Source: Mesorhizobium sp.
Lineage (GTDB): Bacteria; Pseudomonadota; Alphaproteobacteria; Rhizobiales; Rhizobiaceae
Assembly: GCA_004963905.1 (NCBI GenBank)
Contig: SUGL01000021.1
Location: forward strand, 61,364-125,363
Direction: 5' to 3'
Length of the DNA: 64,000 nt
Shown here: piece by piece, positions 15,434 to 24,566 of the stretch
How the letters are laid out: every line of letters starts with the position of its first letter
Numbering within the stretch: position 1 is the stretch's first letter
Made by a program: the position numbers and the translations under genes
The notes under the pieces: generated by a model
What the model was told of the DNA's origin: nothing
The model's database searches: none
What the model saw: the letters and a program-made list of their open reading frames with translations, nothing else

Positions 15434-15871
15434 ATGAAGATTCGCGTTGCGCTCGTTTCCGCCCTGATGGCCGTTTCGGGCTGCACCACGCTGGGCAGGA
15501 CCGGCCCGACCTCGCCGGTCACGCCGGTCGCCACGCCGCCGGCCGGCGGCAAGGCGGGAACCAGCATCGTCGCGGCCATGAATGGCGGGCTCATCGGCGG
15601 TTCGATCGGCTCGGGTCTGAGCGACGCCGAGAAACGCAAGGGCCTCGAGGCGGAGTACAAGGCGTTGGAATACAACGCCAGCGGTCAGAAGGTGACATGG
15701 AAGGGCGATAGCTCGTCCCATTACGGCGAGGTCGTGGCGGCCCAGCCTTACCGGGTCGGTTCCCAGGACTGCCGCCAGTACACGCACACCGTGTATACTG
15801 GCGCATCGGGCGTCACCGCGCGAGGCACGGCCTGCCGCAATGCCGACGGCAGTTGGACGCCGCTGACCTAA
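15434..15871 (+). CDS. Outer-membrane lipoprotein with glycine-zipper (17 kDa surface antigen-like)
   Basis: A 145-residue lipoprotein from the ATG at 15434. The signal peptide MKIRVALVSALMAVSGC ends in a lipobox, with Cys17 as the lipidated residue. A Gly-rich zipper segment (MNGGLIGGSIGSGLSDAEKR) follows, and the C-terminal domain has CRQYTHTVYTGASGVTARG and ACRNADGSWTPL. This is the RT0821/Lpp0805 surface-protein family pattern common in alphaproteobacteria. Its role is structural or unknown. It lies 165 bases after feuQ, in a separate transcription context. Upstream frame extensions to 15269 carry no signal peptide and are unlikely. Confidence 0.85.
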   Translation: MKIRVALVSALMAVSGCTTLGRTGPTSPVTPVATPPAGGKAGTSIVAAMNGGLIGGSIGSGLSDAEKRKGLEAEYKALEYNASGQKVTWKGDSSSHYGEVVAAQPYRVGSQDCRQYTHTVYTGASGVTARGTACRNADGSWTPLT

Positions 15872-15988
15872 GTCAGGCAACAGCCGGCGCGATTTGATAT
15901 TTATCAAGGTCGGCCGGCGCGTCTGCCGTCAAAGCGTCGCAGTATGCTTGTGTTGGCAGGGCAGGGCTCTGCCTTTATTGGAATAGCC

Positions 15989-17119
15989 ATGCTGTTCTGG
16001 GTCATAGCCGCAATCCTTACGCTGGGCGCCAGCCTCGCGGTGCTTTTGCCGCTGGCCGGCGGGACGAAAGGCGCGTCGGCCGCCGGCGATCACGATCTCG
16101 AAGTCTATCGCGACCAGCTTTCCGAGCTTGACCGCGACATGGCGCGCGGCCTGATCCAGCCGGGCGAGGCCGAGGAAGCGCGCGCCGAGATCGGCCGCCG
16201 CATCCTGCGTCTCGGCTCCGGCAGTCAGGCGGGCACGGACGCGCCGCGGCCGTCGCGATCCGCGAGGCTGGTTGCCACAGTCGCCGTGCTGGCGGTGCCG
16301 CTGGTGAGCTGGGGACTTTACGGCGAGCTCGGCTCACCCGACCTGCCGTCGCAGCCGCTGGCCGAACGGCTCGCCAAAAACCCTGCCGATTCCTCGGTCG
16401 ACGAGCTGATCGCCCGCGCCGAGGCGCATCTTGCCGCCAATCCGTCGGACGGCAAGGGCTGGGACGTGCTGGCGCCGGTCTATCTGCGCCTGCAGCGCTA
16501 CACCGACGCGGTGACGGCCTATCGCAACGCCATCCGCCTCGATGGCGACAGCGCGGTTCGCCAGGCTGGGCTCGGCGAGGCGATCGCCAACGCCGCCGGC
16601 GGCATCGTCTCCGCCGATGCCCAAAATGCCTTCGAGGCTGCCCTGAAGCTCGATCCCGCCAACGCCAAGGCGAATTTCTATCTGGCGATGGGGCTTGCCC
16701 AGGAAGGCAAGAAGGCAGAAGCCGCCGCTGCCTGGCAAAAGATGCTCGGACAGCTCGCGCCGGATTCGCCTTGGCGCAGCGCCGTCCAGCAGGCGCTCGC
16801 CGATACGGCCGAGGCCACGGCCGGCAAACCGACCGCCGGCCCGGATGCCGATCAGGTCGAGGCGGCGCAGCAGATGTCGCCGCAGGACCGGCGGGCGATG
16901 ATCGAAACCATGGTCGCCGGGCTCGACGACAGGTTGAAGCAAAATCCGCGCGACGAGGAAGGGTGGATGCGGCTCATTCGTTCCTATGTCGTGCTCGGCA
17001 AGGCCGACGAGGCGCGCGACGCGCTCGGCCGCGCTGTCGCCGCCTTTGGCGCCGATAGCGAGCAAGCCAAGAAATTCACAGCCTTTGCCGCCTCCCTCGG
17101 CGTGACGGCGACGGAGTAA
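15989..17119 (+). CDS. ccmI: CcmI (CycH), c-type cytochrome biogenesis protein
   Basis: A 376-residue membrane protein that holds apocytochrome c for haem attachment. I start it at the ATG at 15989 ([18 protein letters not shown]), which opens directly into the first membrane segment; a start at 15944 is possible. The cytoplasmic loop reads [21 protein letters not shown], the mark of CcmI. A second membrane segment ([20 protein letters not shown]) follows, then a periplasmic TPR region with [20 protein letters not shown] and [20 protein letters not shown]. First gene of the ccmI-ccmE-ccmF-ccmH operon, called cycHJKL in rhizobia. It ends four bases before ccmE. Confidence 0.93.
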   Translation: MLFWVIAAILTLGASLAVLLPLAGGTKGASAAGDHDLEVYRDQLSELDRDMARGLIQPGEAEEARAEIGRRILRLGSGSQAGTDAPRPSRSARLVATVAVLAVPLVSWGLYGELGSPDLPSQPLAERLAKNPADSSVDELIARAEAHLAANPSDGKGWDVLAPVYLRLQRYTDAVTAYRNAIRLDGDSAVRQAGLGEAIANAAGGIVSADAQNAFEAALKLDPANAKANFYLAMGLAQEGKKAEAAAAWQKMLGQLAPDSPWRSAVQQALADTAEATAGKPTAGPDADQVEAAQQMSPQDRRAMIETMVAGLDDRLKQNPRDEEGWMRLIRSYVVLGKADEARDALGRAVAAFGADSEQAKKFTAFAASLGVTATE

Positions 17120-17122
17120 GAG

Positions 17123-17566
17123 ATGACGCGCAAGCAGAAGCGATTGTCGGTGATCGTGGCGGGGCTGGCCTTCCTCGGCGCCGCCACCGGGCTCACCTTC
17201 TACGCGCTCGGCCAGAAGGCTTCCTATTTCTACATGCCGGCCGAGCTGGCCACGGCTAGCGTCCAGCCCGGACAGCGCATCCGCCTTGGCGGCCTCGTCG
17301 AAAACGGCACCGTCGTGCGCGGCAATGGTGCAACCGTGGCCTTCTCGGTCACCGACACCCAGAAGTCGGTCAAGGTCACCTACACCGGCATCCTGCCCGA
17401 TCTCTTCCGCGAGGGGCAGGGCGTCATCACCGAGGGCGCCTTCGGCCCAGACGGCGTCTTCGTCGCCGACAGCGTTTTGGCCAAGCATGACGAGCGCTAT
17501 ATGCCGAAGGAAGTCGCCGACGGCCTGAAGGCCAAGGGCGTGTGGCAGGAAAGCAAGAGCGAGTAA
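17123..17566 (+). CDS. ccmE: CcmE (CycJ), haem chaperone
   Basis: A 147-residue periplasmic haem chaperone anchored by an N-terminal helix ([20 protein letters not shown]). The OB-fold domain carries [15 protein letters not shown] and the strongly kept [16 protein letters not shown], in which His122 is the covalent haem site and Tyr126 an axial ligand by family alignment. It takes haem from the CcmABCD exporter complex, which is not in this window, and hands it to CcmF/CcmH. Length and motifs are normal for the family. Confidence 0.95.
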   Translation: MTRKQKRLSVIVAGLAFLGAATGLTFYALGQKASYFYMPAELATASVQPGQRIRLGGLVENGTVVRGNGATVAFSVTDTQKSVKVTYTGILPDLFREGQGVITEGAFGPDGVFVADSVLAKHDERYMPKEVADGLKAKGVWQESKSE

Positions 17567-17571
17567 CAGAC

Positions 17572-19563
17572 TTGGTTGAGACCGGACATTTCGCCCTCGT
17601 CCTCGCCTTCGCGCTGTCGTTGGTTCAGATGCTGGTGCCGCTGGTCGGCGCTCGCGCCGGCAATCAGCGGCTGATGGCGGTTGGCGGTCCGGTCGCGGTG
17701 ACCGGCTTTGCGCTGACCGCGCTCTCTTTCGCGGCGCTGGCCACCGCCTATGCCGGCTCCGACTTCTCGGTGGCGAGCGTCTGGGAGAACTCGCACTCGT
17801 TGCAGCCGATGATCTACAAGATCACCGGCACCTGGGGGAACCACGAAGGCTCGATGCTGCTCTGGGTGCTGATCCTGACCTTTTTCGGCGCGCTGGTCGC
17901 CGTCTTCGGCAACAACCTGCCGGCGACGCTCAAGGCCAATGTGCTGGCCGTGCAAGGCATGATCGGCGCCGCCTTCTTCCTGTTCATCCTGGCGACGTCC
18001 AACCCATTCATCCGCCTGAACCCGGCGCCGATCGAGGGCCGCGACCTCAACCCCGTCCTGCAGGATCTCGGCCTCGCCGTCCATCCGCCGCTGCTCTATC
18101 TCGGCTATGTCGGCTTCTCGATCTGCTTCTCCTTCTCGGTCGCCGCGCTCATCGAAGGCCGCATCGACGCCTCCTGGGCGCGCTGGGTGCGGCCGTGGAC
18201 GCTGGTCGCCTGGATGTTCCTTACCGGCGGCATCGCCATGGGCTCCTATTGGGCCTATTACGAGCTTGGCTGGGGCGGCTTCTGGTTCTGGGACCCGGTC
18301 GAGAACGCGTCCTTCATGCCTTGGCTCGCCGGCACGGCGCTGCTCCACTCCGCGATCGTCATGGAGAAGCGCTCGGCGCTGAAGATCTGGACGCTGCTGC
18401 TTGCCATCCTCACCTTCTCGCTGTCGCTGCTCGGCACCTTCCTGGTCCGCTCCGGCGTGCTCACCTCGGTGCATGCCTTTGCCTCCGATCCGGCACGCGG
18501 CGTCTTCATCCTCTGCATCCTGACGCTGTTCATCGGCGGCTCGCTGACGCTGTTTGCGCTGCGCGCTTCCACGCTGACGGCCGGCGGTTTGTTCCACCCG
18601 ATCTCGCGCGAAGGCGCGCTGGTCCTCAACAATCTGTTCCTCACCACGGCGACCGCGACGGTGCTCGTCGGCACGCTCTATCCGCTGGCGCTCGAAGCCA
18701 TCACCGGCGGCAAGATCTCGGTCGGCGCGCCCTTCTTCGACCTGACCTTCGGCCCGCTGATGCTGCCGCTGCTCGCCATCGTGCCCTTCGGGCCGCTGCT
18801 TGCCTGGAAACGCGGCGACGTGCTTGCCGCTTCGCAGCGCCTAATGGCGGCCTTTGCCGTGGCGCTCGCGGCGATGCTGATCACCGGCCTGTTCATCGAC
18901 GGCGCCTCGGTCTTCGCCGCGTTTGGCGTCGGGCTCGCCGTCTGGCTTATCGCCGGCGCGCTCACCGACCTTGCCGTCAAGTCGGGCGTCGGCTCGGTGG
19001 CGCCGGCCGTCATGCTGAGGCGCTTCGCCGGCCTGCCGCGCTCGGTCTTCGGCACCGCGCTTGCCCATCTTGGCCTCGGGCTGACCTTGCTCGGCATCGT
19101 CTCCACGCTTTGCTTCGGTACCGAGAGGATCCTCACCATGCGCGCCGGCGAGACGGTGGAGCTTTCCGGCCACACGCTGCGCTTCGAAGGGCTGTTCCCG
19201 CAGAAAGGCCCGAACTTCACCGAGGATCGCGGCCGTTTCCTGCTGATTGGCGCCGACGGCAACGCCGATGGCCGGATCACCTCGGCCAAGCGCTTCTATC
19301 CGGTGCGGCAGACGGTGACGACCGAGTCGGGCATCAGGACGCTGGGCTTGAGCCAGCTTTATCTGTCGCTCGGCGATGAGGGCAATGACGGCTCCGTCGT
19401 TGTGCGCCTGTGGTGGAAGCCGTTGGTGACGCTGATCTGGGGCGGCGGGCTGGTAATGATGGCTGGCGCCGCCATGTCGCTGCTCGACCGCCGCCTGCGC
19501 GTCGGCGCGCCCGCCAGGCGCCGCAAGCCGGCTGCCGCCACGGTATCGGCGAGTTCGACATGA
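17572..19563 (+). CDS. ccmF: CcmF (CycK), haem lyase subunit
   Basis: A polytopic membrane protein of about 663 residues that ligates haem to apocytochrome c. The WWD-type haem motif [18 protein letters not shown] is near residues 233-250, and [13 protein letters not shown] and [12 protein letters not shown] are further CcmF signatures. Many hydrophobic helices run through the chain. I use a TTG start at 17572 ([15 protein letters not shown]), six bases after the ccmE stop, because family members begin close to this GHFALVLA block. A GTG at 17542, overlapping ccmE, is the alternative. The gene overlaps ccmH by the ATGA arrangement at its end. Confidence 0.93.
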   Translation: MVETGHFALVLAFALSLVQMLVPLVGARAGNQRLMAVGGPVAVTGFALTALSFAALATAYAGSDFSVASVWENSHSLQPMIYKITGTWGNHEGSMLLWVLILTFFGALVAVFGNNLPATLKANVLAVQGMIGAAFFLFILATSNPFIRLNPAPIEGRDLNPVLQDLGLAVHPPLLYLGYVGFSICFSFSVAALIEGRIDASWARWVRPWTLVAWMFLTGGIAMGSYWAYYELGWGGFWFWDPVENASFMPWLAGTALLHSAIVMEKRSALKIWTLLLAILTFSLSLLGTFLVRSGVLTSVHAFASDPARGVFILCILTLFIGGSLTLFALRASTLTAGGLFHPISREGALVLNNLFLTTATATVLVGTLYPLALEAITGGKISVGAPFFDLTFGPLMLPLLAIVPFGPLLAWKRGDVLAASQRLMAAFAVALAAMLITGLFIDGASVFAAFGVGLAVWLIAGALTDLAVKSGVGSVAPAVMLRRFAGLPRSVFGTALAHLGLGLTLLGIVSTLCFGTERILTMRAGETVELSGHTLRFEGLFPQKGPNFTEDRGRFLLIGADGNADGRITSAKRFYPVRQTVTTESGIRTLGLSQLYLSLGDEGNDGSVVVRLWWKPLVTLIWGGGLVMMAGAAMSLLDRRLRVGAPARRRKPAAATVSASST

Positions 19564-20024
19564 AGGCGAAGTTTTCGGCAGCCTCGCTGATCCTCATGCT
19601 GGCTCTGCTCTTCGCCGGCACGGCGCAGGCGGTAAAGCCCGACGAGGTGCTGCCCGATCCGGCGCTGGAGGCCCGCGCCCGCGCGCTCTCCGAAGGCCTG
19701 CGCTGCATGGTCTGCCAGAACCAGTCGATCGACGAATCCGACGCCGACCTGGCGCGCGACCTGCGCATCCTCGTGCGCCAGCGCCTCGTCGCCGGCGACA
19801 CCGACCAGCAGGTGATGGATTACATCGTTTCGCGCTATGGTGAGTTCGTGCTGTTGAAGCCGCGTTTCAGCCTGCGCAACGCGCTGTTGTGGGGCACGCC
19901 GGCGCTTCTGTTGCTGGCCGGCGGCATCTTCATCGTGTTCAGCGCCCGCTCGCGTCGTCCGGCACTGGACAGCACTCTCAGCGCCGAGGAACAGGCGGCG
20001 CTGGACAAGATGCTGCGCGACTGA
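19560..20024 (+). CDS. ccmH: CcmH (CycL), apocytochrome c thiol reductase
   Basis: A 154-residue membrane-anchored thiol-disulfide protein. The signal peptide is [18 protein letters not shown]...; the mature domain holds the [14 protein letters not shown] motif with the redox Cys49 and Cys52, and [20 protein letters not shown] leads into the C-terminal membrane helix. It reduces the CXXCH cysteines of the apocytochrome and works with CcmF and CcmI. The start ATG overlaps the ccmF stop (ATGA). No ccmG gene follows in this operon. Confidence 0.94.
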   Translation: MKAKFSAASLILMLALLFAGTAQAVKPDEVLPDPALEARARALSEGLRCMVCQNQSIDESDADLARDLRILVRQRLVAGDTDQQVMDYIVSRYGEFVLLKPRFSLRNALLWGTPALLLLAGGIFIVFSARSRRPALDSTLSAEEQAALDKMLRD

Positions 20025-20069
20025 CGCACGAATTGCGGACCTCGGAGGTTGGCCGAGACCCCCTGTGCC

Positions 20070-20247
20070 GTCGTCATTCACGGGCGAAGCAAGGAGCGAA
20101 GCGACGCGGCGCAGACCCGAGGATCCATTCGGTGACTTCGAGGCGTCGCGGCCGTCCAGAATTCTGCTCCGTGGCAACCCTCGCGCGAGGTAACGGCATG
20201 GATTCCAGGGTCTCCGCGACGGAGCTTCGCTCCTGGAATGACGAAGT
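20070..20247. repeat. Family C long inverted repeat (decayed copy)
   Basis: A copy of the long palindromic element with the internal words GAAGCAAGGAGCGAAGCGAC, CCAGAATTCTGCTCCGT and a right end GGAATGACGA. The arms are more diverged than in other copies at 44221-44444, 55306-55540, 57574-57736 and 58799-58983. It lies between ccmH and degP and fills much of the 400-base gap; the rest (20248-20423) probably holds the degP promoter. Confidence 0.75.
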
Positions 20248-20423
20248 CACGGGTGCATCTGCCAAGCCTTCGAGCCCAGCATACCTGTGGTTATCGTCGC
20301 CTATCCCAAACATTACAAAATTTTCATGCACCGGAAATGGCGCCGTAATGTGCGCCGCTCTAATCCTCTTGCCCGAGGATGCTTCGCCTGAGCGCATCCC
20401 TTCGAAAGAGGAAACGAAACCCC

Positions 20424-21968
20424 ATGAATATTGCCCCCAATTCATACTCCCGCACCCGCAAGCGCCTGATGGCGGCCGTCGCTTCCCTGGCCGTCGTCGG
20501 CACGGCCGGCGCGGCCATGCTCGCAACCGGCACCGCCCCCGTGCTGGCCGACGCGGTGCGCGTCGAGGCCCCGCAGGTCCCGAGCTTCGCCGACGTCGTC
20601 GAGCATGTTTCGCCGGCGGTCGTCAGCGTCAAGGTCAAGGCCAAGGTTCAGCCGACGGCCGATGACGGCTCGGACGATCAGGACGGCTTCGACAACCTGC
20701 CGGACAATCCGCAGCTGCGCCGCTTCTTCAAGGAATTTCGCGGCTTCGGCGATCAGGGCGGCCAGTTCGGCATGCGCCGCTTCAACCACCGCAACCACGG
20801 CAATGGCGAGCCGCGCCCGGTCGCCCAAGGCTCGGGCTTCTTCATTTCCGAGGACGGCTATCTCGTCACCAACAACCACGTCGTTTCGGAAGGCTCGGAC
20901 TTCACCGTCGTCACCAATGACGGCAAGGAGCTCGACGCCAAGCTGATCGGCACCGATCCGCGCACCGACCTCGCCGTGCTGAAGGTCGATGGCGGCGGCA
21001 AGTTCACCTATGTCGACTTCGCCGACGACTCCAAGATCCGCATCGGCGACTGGGTGGTGGCCGTCGGCAACCCGTTCGGCCTCGGCGGCACCGTCACCGC
21101 GGGCATCGTCTCGGCCCGCGGCCGCGACATCGGCGCCGGCCCCTATGACGACTTCATCCAGATCGACGCCTCGGTCAACCGCGGCAATTCGGGTGGTCCG
21201 ACCTTCAATCTCAACGGCCAGGTGATCGGCATCAACACCGCCATCTTCTCGCCGTCGGGCGGCAGCGTCGGCATCGCGTTCGACATTCCGGCCTCGACCG
21301 CCAAGCAGGTCGTCGAAGACCTGATGAAGAACGGTTCCGTCCAGCGCGGCTGGCTCGGCGTCGAGATCCAGCCGGTTACCTCCGACATCGCCGAGTCGCT
21401 CGGCCTGAAGTCGGAAAAGGGCGCGCTGGTGTCGAGCGCCCAGGATGCCGGTCCCGGCAAGAAGGCCGGCATCGCCGCGGGCGACGTCATCACCCAGGTG
21501 GATGGCAAGGATGTCGCCTCGCCGAAGGAGCTCGCCCGTGTGATCGGCGGCTATGCGCCGGGCAAGTCGGTCGACGTCACTGTCTGGCGCAACGGCAGGA
21601 ACGAGACGGTCAAGGTCGATCTCGGCACGCTGCCCTCGAGCGACAAGCAGGTGTCGAACGAAGACAGCAACAAGCAGGCCGCCCCCGCCAAGGCCGACAC
21701 GCTGGCCGATCTCGGCCTCACCGTCACCAAGTCGGAGAACGGCAAGGGTCTGGTGGTCACCGATGTCGACCCGGACAGCGATGCGGCCGACCGCGGCATT
21801 CAGCCCGGCGACGTCATCACCTCGATCAATTCTAATGAGGTGAACACCACCGACGACGTTTCCAAGGCGATGACGGACGCCGCCAAGTCGGGCCGCAAGG
21901 CCGTGCTGATGCAGATCACCCGCGACGATGCGAACCGCTTCGTCGCGCTGCCGGTCGGCAAGGGCTGA
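20424..21968 (+). CDS. degP: DegP/HtrA family periplasmic serine protease
   Basis: A 514-residue Do-family protease and chaperone for misfolded envelope proteins. The signal region is SYSRTRKRLMAAVASLAVVG.... The catalytic triad is visible as His152 in VTNNHVVSEG, Asp182 in PRTDLAVLKV and Ser256 in NRGNSGGPTF. Two PDZ domains follow, the first from GWLGVEIQPVTSDIAESLG and the second starting near LGLTVTKSENGKGLVVTDVD. A His/Asn-rich insert (RRFNHRNHGNGEPRP) precedes the protease core. Start at the ATG at 20424 after AAAGAGGAAA. Its place after the cyc genes matches the known rhizobial order cycHJKL-degP. Confidence 0.95.
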   Translation: MNIAPNSYSRTRKRLMAAVASLAVVGTAGAAMLATGTAPVLADAVRVEAPQVPSFADVVEHVSPAVVSVKVKAKVQPTADDGSDDQDGFDNLPDNPQLRRFFKEFRGFGDQGGQFGMRRFNHRNHGNGEPRPVAQGSGFFISEDGYLVTNNHVVSEGSDFTVVTNDGKELDAKLIGTDPRTDLAVLKVDGGGKFTYVDFADDSKIRIGDWVVAVGNPFGLGGTVTAGIVSARGRDIGAGPYDDFIQIDASVNRGNSGGPTFNLNGQVIGINTAIFSPSGGSVGIAFDIPASTAKQVVEDLMKNGSVQRGWLGVEIQPVTSDIAESLGLKSEKGALVSSAQDAGPGKKAGIAAGDVITQVDGKDVASPKELARVIGGYAPGKSVDVTVWRNGRNETVKVDLGTLPSSDKQVSNEDSNKQAAPAKADTLADLGLTVTKSENGKGLVVTDVDPDSDAADRGIQPGDVITSINSNEVNTTDDVSKAMTDAAKSGRKAVLMQITRDDANRFVALPVGKG

Positions 21969-21969
21969 T

Positions 21970-22016
21970 GGCGCATGACCCGAAAACCGCATGGGTTTTC
22001 GGAAGGATCATGCGCC
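21970..22016. repeat. Family A-like palindrome directly after degP
   Basis: A 47-bp palindrome with ends GGCGCATGA/TCATGCGCC and inner arms CGAAAACC/GGGTTTTCG around a GCAT loop. It begins two bases after the degP stop and could form a strong transcript-end hairpin, though no T-run follows. The remaining gap to 22234 has no gene. Confidence 0.75.
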
Positions 22017-22234
22017 GTTTGAAGTCGAACGACTTTCCCTTGCGGCGGTTTCAACACCCCCGAGCCGCCGCCGGGAAAACATGGGGCCGAGCACGTCAGT
22101 CAGTCACCGTGTTTCGCTCCCGGCGGCAGCGGGTTTCCCATCACCCGCTGCCGCTTTACCAAGCATGGCCCCACAAAGTGGGTGTCGGTCTGGGATTCAC
22201 GACATGCGGCTGGCGAACGCAAAGGCGCTAAGTC

Positions 22235-22954
22235 ATGGCTGCCCCCCAATCTTCCTCTGAAATCGCGTATAACGGCTCCATGAAGATTCTCGTCATGGAA
22301 GACGATCGCGAGGCGGCGGACTACCTCAAGAAGGCCTTCGCCGAAGCTGGTCACACTGCCCATGTCGCGGGCGACGGCGAGACCGGCTTCGCGCTTGCCG
22401 ATGCCGGCGACTACGATGTGATGGTGGTCGACCGCTTGATGCCGCGCCGCGACGGCCTGTCGGTGATCGCCGCGCTCCGCTCGCGCGGCAACACCACGCC
22501 GGTGCTGATCCTGTCGGCGCTGGGCGAGGTCGACGACCGCGTCACCGGCCTGCGCGCCGGCGGTGACGACTACCTGACCAAGCCCTATGCCTTTTCCGAA
22601 CTGCTCGCCCGCGTCGAGGTGCTGAACCGCCGCGCCAGTGCGCGCGAAACGGAGACCGTCTACCGTGTGGGCGATCTCGAGCTCGACCGCCTGTCGCATT
22701 CGGTCAAGCGCGCCGGGCGCGAGATCACGCTGCAGCCGCGCGAGTTCCGCCTGCTCGAATATCTGATGCGCCATGCCGGCCAGGTGGTGACGCGCACCAT
22801 GCTGCTCGAGAATGTCTGGGACTATCATTTCGATCCGCAGACCAACGTCATCGACGTTCACGTCTCGCGCCTGCGCGGTAAGATCGAAAAAGGCTTCGAC
22901 AAGCCGATCCTGCACACGATCCGCGGCGCCGGCTACATGCTGAAAGGCGGGTAA
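22235..22954 (+). CDS. OmpR-family response regulator
   Basis: A 239-residue two-component regulator. The receiver domain starts at MKILVMEDDREAADYLKKAF, with the phospho-acceptor Asp66 in VMVVDRLMPRRDGL and the switch Lys in YLTKPYAFSELLARVEVL. The C-terminal winged helix includes LQPREFRLLEYLMRHAGQVV and NVIDVHVSRLRGKIEK. An ATG at 22280, directly at MKILVME, is an equally good start; I keep 22235 because AAAGG lies at suitable distance. It is followed by its kinase gene at 23086. The signal is unknown. The order after degP matches that of other rhizobia. Confidence 0.9.
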   Translation: MAAPQSSSEIAYNGSMKILVMEDDREAADYLKKAFAEAGHTAHVAGDGETGFALADAGDYDVMVVDRLMPRRDGLSVIAALRSRGNTTPVLILSALGEVDDRVTGLRAGGDDYLTKPYAFSELLARVEVLNRRASARETETVYRVGDLELDRLSHSVKRAGREITLQPREFRLLEYLMRHAGQVVTRTMLLENVWDYHFDPQTNVIDVHVSRLRGKIEKGFDKPILHTIRGAGYMLKGG

Positions 22955-22955
22955 A

Positions 22956-23021
22956 GCATGATCCCGAACCGAAGGACCGCGATAGCGAAAAGTGGAAACC
23001 GGTTTTCGGAAAAGATCATGC
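22956..23021. repeat. Family A palindromic repeat
   Basis: Ends GCATGATC (22956-22963) and GATCATGC (23014-23021) enclose the core AAAGTGGAAACCGGTTTTCG. An extra stretch (CGAACCGAAGGACCGCGATAG) interrupts the left arm. It begins one base after the response regulator stop, inside the operon with the kinase. Confidence 0.8.
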
Positions 23022-23036
23022 TGCAACAAACGGTTA

Positions 23037-23073
23037 GATCAGGATGACGATTCGACAAATCGTCATCCTGATC
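23037..23073 (+). repeat. Perfect 16-bp inverted repeat between regulator and kinase
   Basis: GATCAGGATGACGATT at 23037-23052 pairs perfectly with its complement at 23058-23073 around the 5-base loop CGACA. In RNA this is a very stable hairpin, 12 bases before the kinase start. No T-run follows, so it may shield the upstream message or lower kinase expression rather than end transcription. Confidence 0.85.
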
Positions 23074-23085
23074 TAAGAGCCGATC

Positions 23086-24555
23086 ATGGCTCTTTCCCTG
23101 CCGGCCATCATGAGGACGACGGCGGCCCGGCTCTCGGCGCTTTATCTTCTGCTTTTCGCGCTCTGCGCCGTGTTGCTGGTCCTTTACATGACGTCGCTAT
23201 CGGCGCGCATGCTGACCGCGCAGACCCAGGAGACCATCAACGACGAGGTGCTCGGCCTTGCCAACGCCTATCAGCGCGGCGGGCTGCCGGTGCTGGTGCG
23301 CGTGGTCGAGGCCCGCTCCCGCCAGCCCGGCGCCAACCTCTATCTGATCGCCGACGCCAACGGCCAGATCCTGACCGGCAACGTGCAGAGTCTGGAGCCT
23401 GGGGTCATCGAGACCGAGGGCTGGACCACGGAGCCCTTTTCCTACCAGCGTTTCGGCGAAGGCGAGCTCGACCGGTTGCGCAGCGGAGACCAGACCGCGC
23501 CTTCGACCGGTACGAGCGGCGCGCAATCCGAGGGGGAGAAGGGCCACAACGCCATCGCGCTGGTGCTGAGGTTGCCCAACCAGATGATCATGCTGGTCGG
23601 CCGCGACCTCGGCGAGCCGGAGCGTTTCCGCGCCGTCATCAAACGTTCGCTGATGCTGGCGCTGGGCATGATGGGGCTCGGCGGGCTCTTGATCTGGTTC
23701 TTCGTCGGGCGCGCGGCGCTGAAGCGCATCGACAGCGTCTCCGATGCAAGCCGCCGCATCATGGGCGGCGACCTCAGCGGACGGCTGCCGGTGACCGGCG
23801 CCGGCGACGAATTCGACCGCCTGTCGGAAAACCTCAACACGATGCTTGCCCGAATAGCGATGCTGAACGAGGGGCTGAAGCAGGTCTCCGACAACATCGC
23901 CCATGACCTGAAGACGCCGCTGACCAGGCTGCGCAACCGCGCCGAGGCCACACTTGCCGGCAAGCACAAGACGACCGACTACCGCCAGGCGCTGGAAGGC
24001 ACGATCGCGGAGTCCGACCAGCTCATCAAGACGTTCAACGCCATCTTGATGATCTCCCGGCTGGAGGCCGGCTATTCCTCGGAGACGACCAGCCCGGTCG
24101 ACCTCGCCGCCACGGTGAGCGACGTCGTCGAGCTCTACGAGCCGGTGGCGGAGGAGGCGGGCGTTGCGCTGGAGACCACGGTGCCGGAAGCCTTCACGAT
24201 CAACGGCAACCGCGAGCTGATCGGCCAGGCGCTGTCCAACATCGTCGACAACGCGATCAAATACTCGACCGGCGCCACCGAGAATCCGAAAGTGCGCGTC
24301 ACGCTGGAACGCGCCGGCGGCGAGATCAAGCTCGCCGTTTCCGACAACGGCCACGGCATTCCCGACGATGCCGACCGCGCGAGGGTCACCGAGCGTTTCG
24401 TGCGATTGGAGAAAAGCCGCTCGCAGCCGGGCTCGGGGCTGGGCCTCAGCCTCGCCAAGGCGATCATGACTTTCCACAACGGCAGACTTGATCTTTTGCC
24501 CGCCAATCCCGGATTGTCCGTGATCATGAGTTTCCCGGCACGGGAGACGCGTTGA
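23086..24555 (+). CDS. Sensor histidine kinase, partner of the upstream regulator
   Basis: A 489-residue membrane kinase. The first membrane segment is LSALYLLLFALCAVLLVLYM, followed by a periplasmic domain of about 150 residues rich in Gln/Ser/Gly (TAPSTGTSGAQSEGEKGHN), then a second segment MLALGMMGLGGLLIWFFVG and a HAMP domain (RRIMGGDLSGRLPVTGAGDE). The phospho-acceptor is His273 in NIAHDLKTPLTRLRNR. The ATPase domain shows LSNIVDNAIKYS, DNGHGIPDDA and GSGLGLSLAKAIM. Its last codons overlap the alternative TTG start of glnE. The sensed signal is unknown. Confidence 0.9.
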   Translation: MALSLPAIMRTTAARLSALYLLLFALCAVLLVLYMTSLSARMLTAQTQETINDEVLGLANAYQRGGLPVLVRVVEARSRQPGANLYLIADANGQILTGNVQSLEPGVIETEGWTTEPFSYQRFGEGELDRLRSGDQTAPSTGTSGAQSEGEKGHNAIALVLRLPNQMIMLVGRDLGEPERFRAVIKRSLMLALGMMGLGGLLIWFFVGRAALKRIDSVSDASRRIMGGDLSGRLPVTGAGDEFDRLSENLNTMLARIAMLNEGLKQVSDNIAHDLKTPLTRLRNRAEATLAGKHKTTDYRQALEGTIAESDQLIKTFNAILMISRLEAGYSSETTSPVDLAATVSDVVELYEPVAEEAGVALETTVPEAFTINGNRELIGQALSNIVDNAIKYSTGATENPKVRVTLERAGGEIKLAVSDNGHGIPDDADRARVTERFVRLEKSRSQPGSGLGLSLAKAIMTFHNGRLDLLPANPGLSVIMSFPARETR

Positions 24556-24566
24556 CGGCGGCGAGG

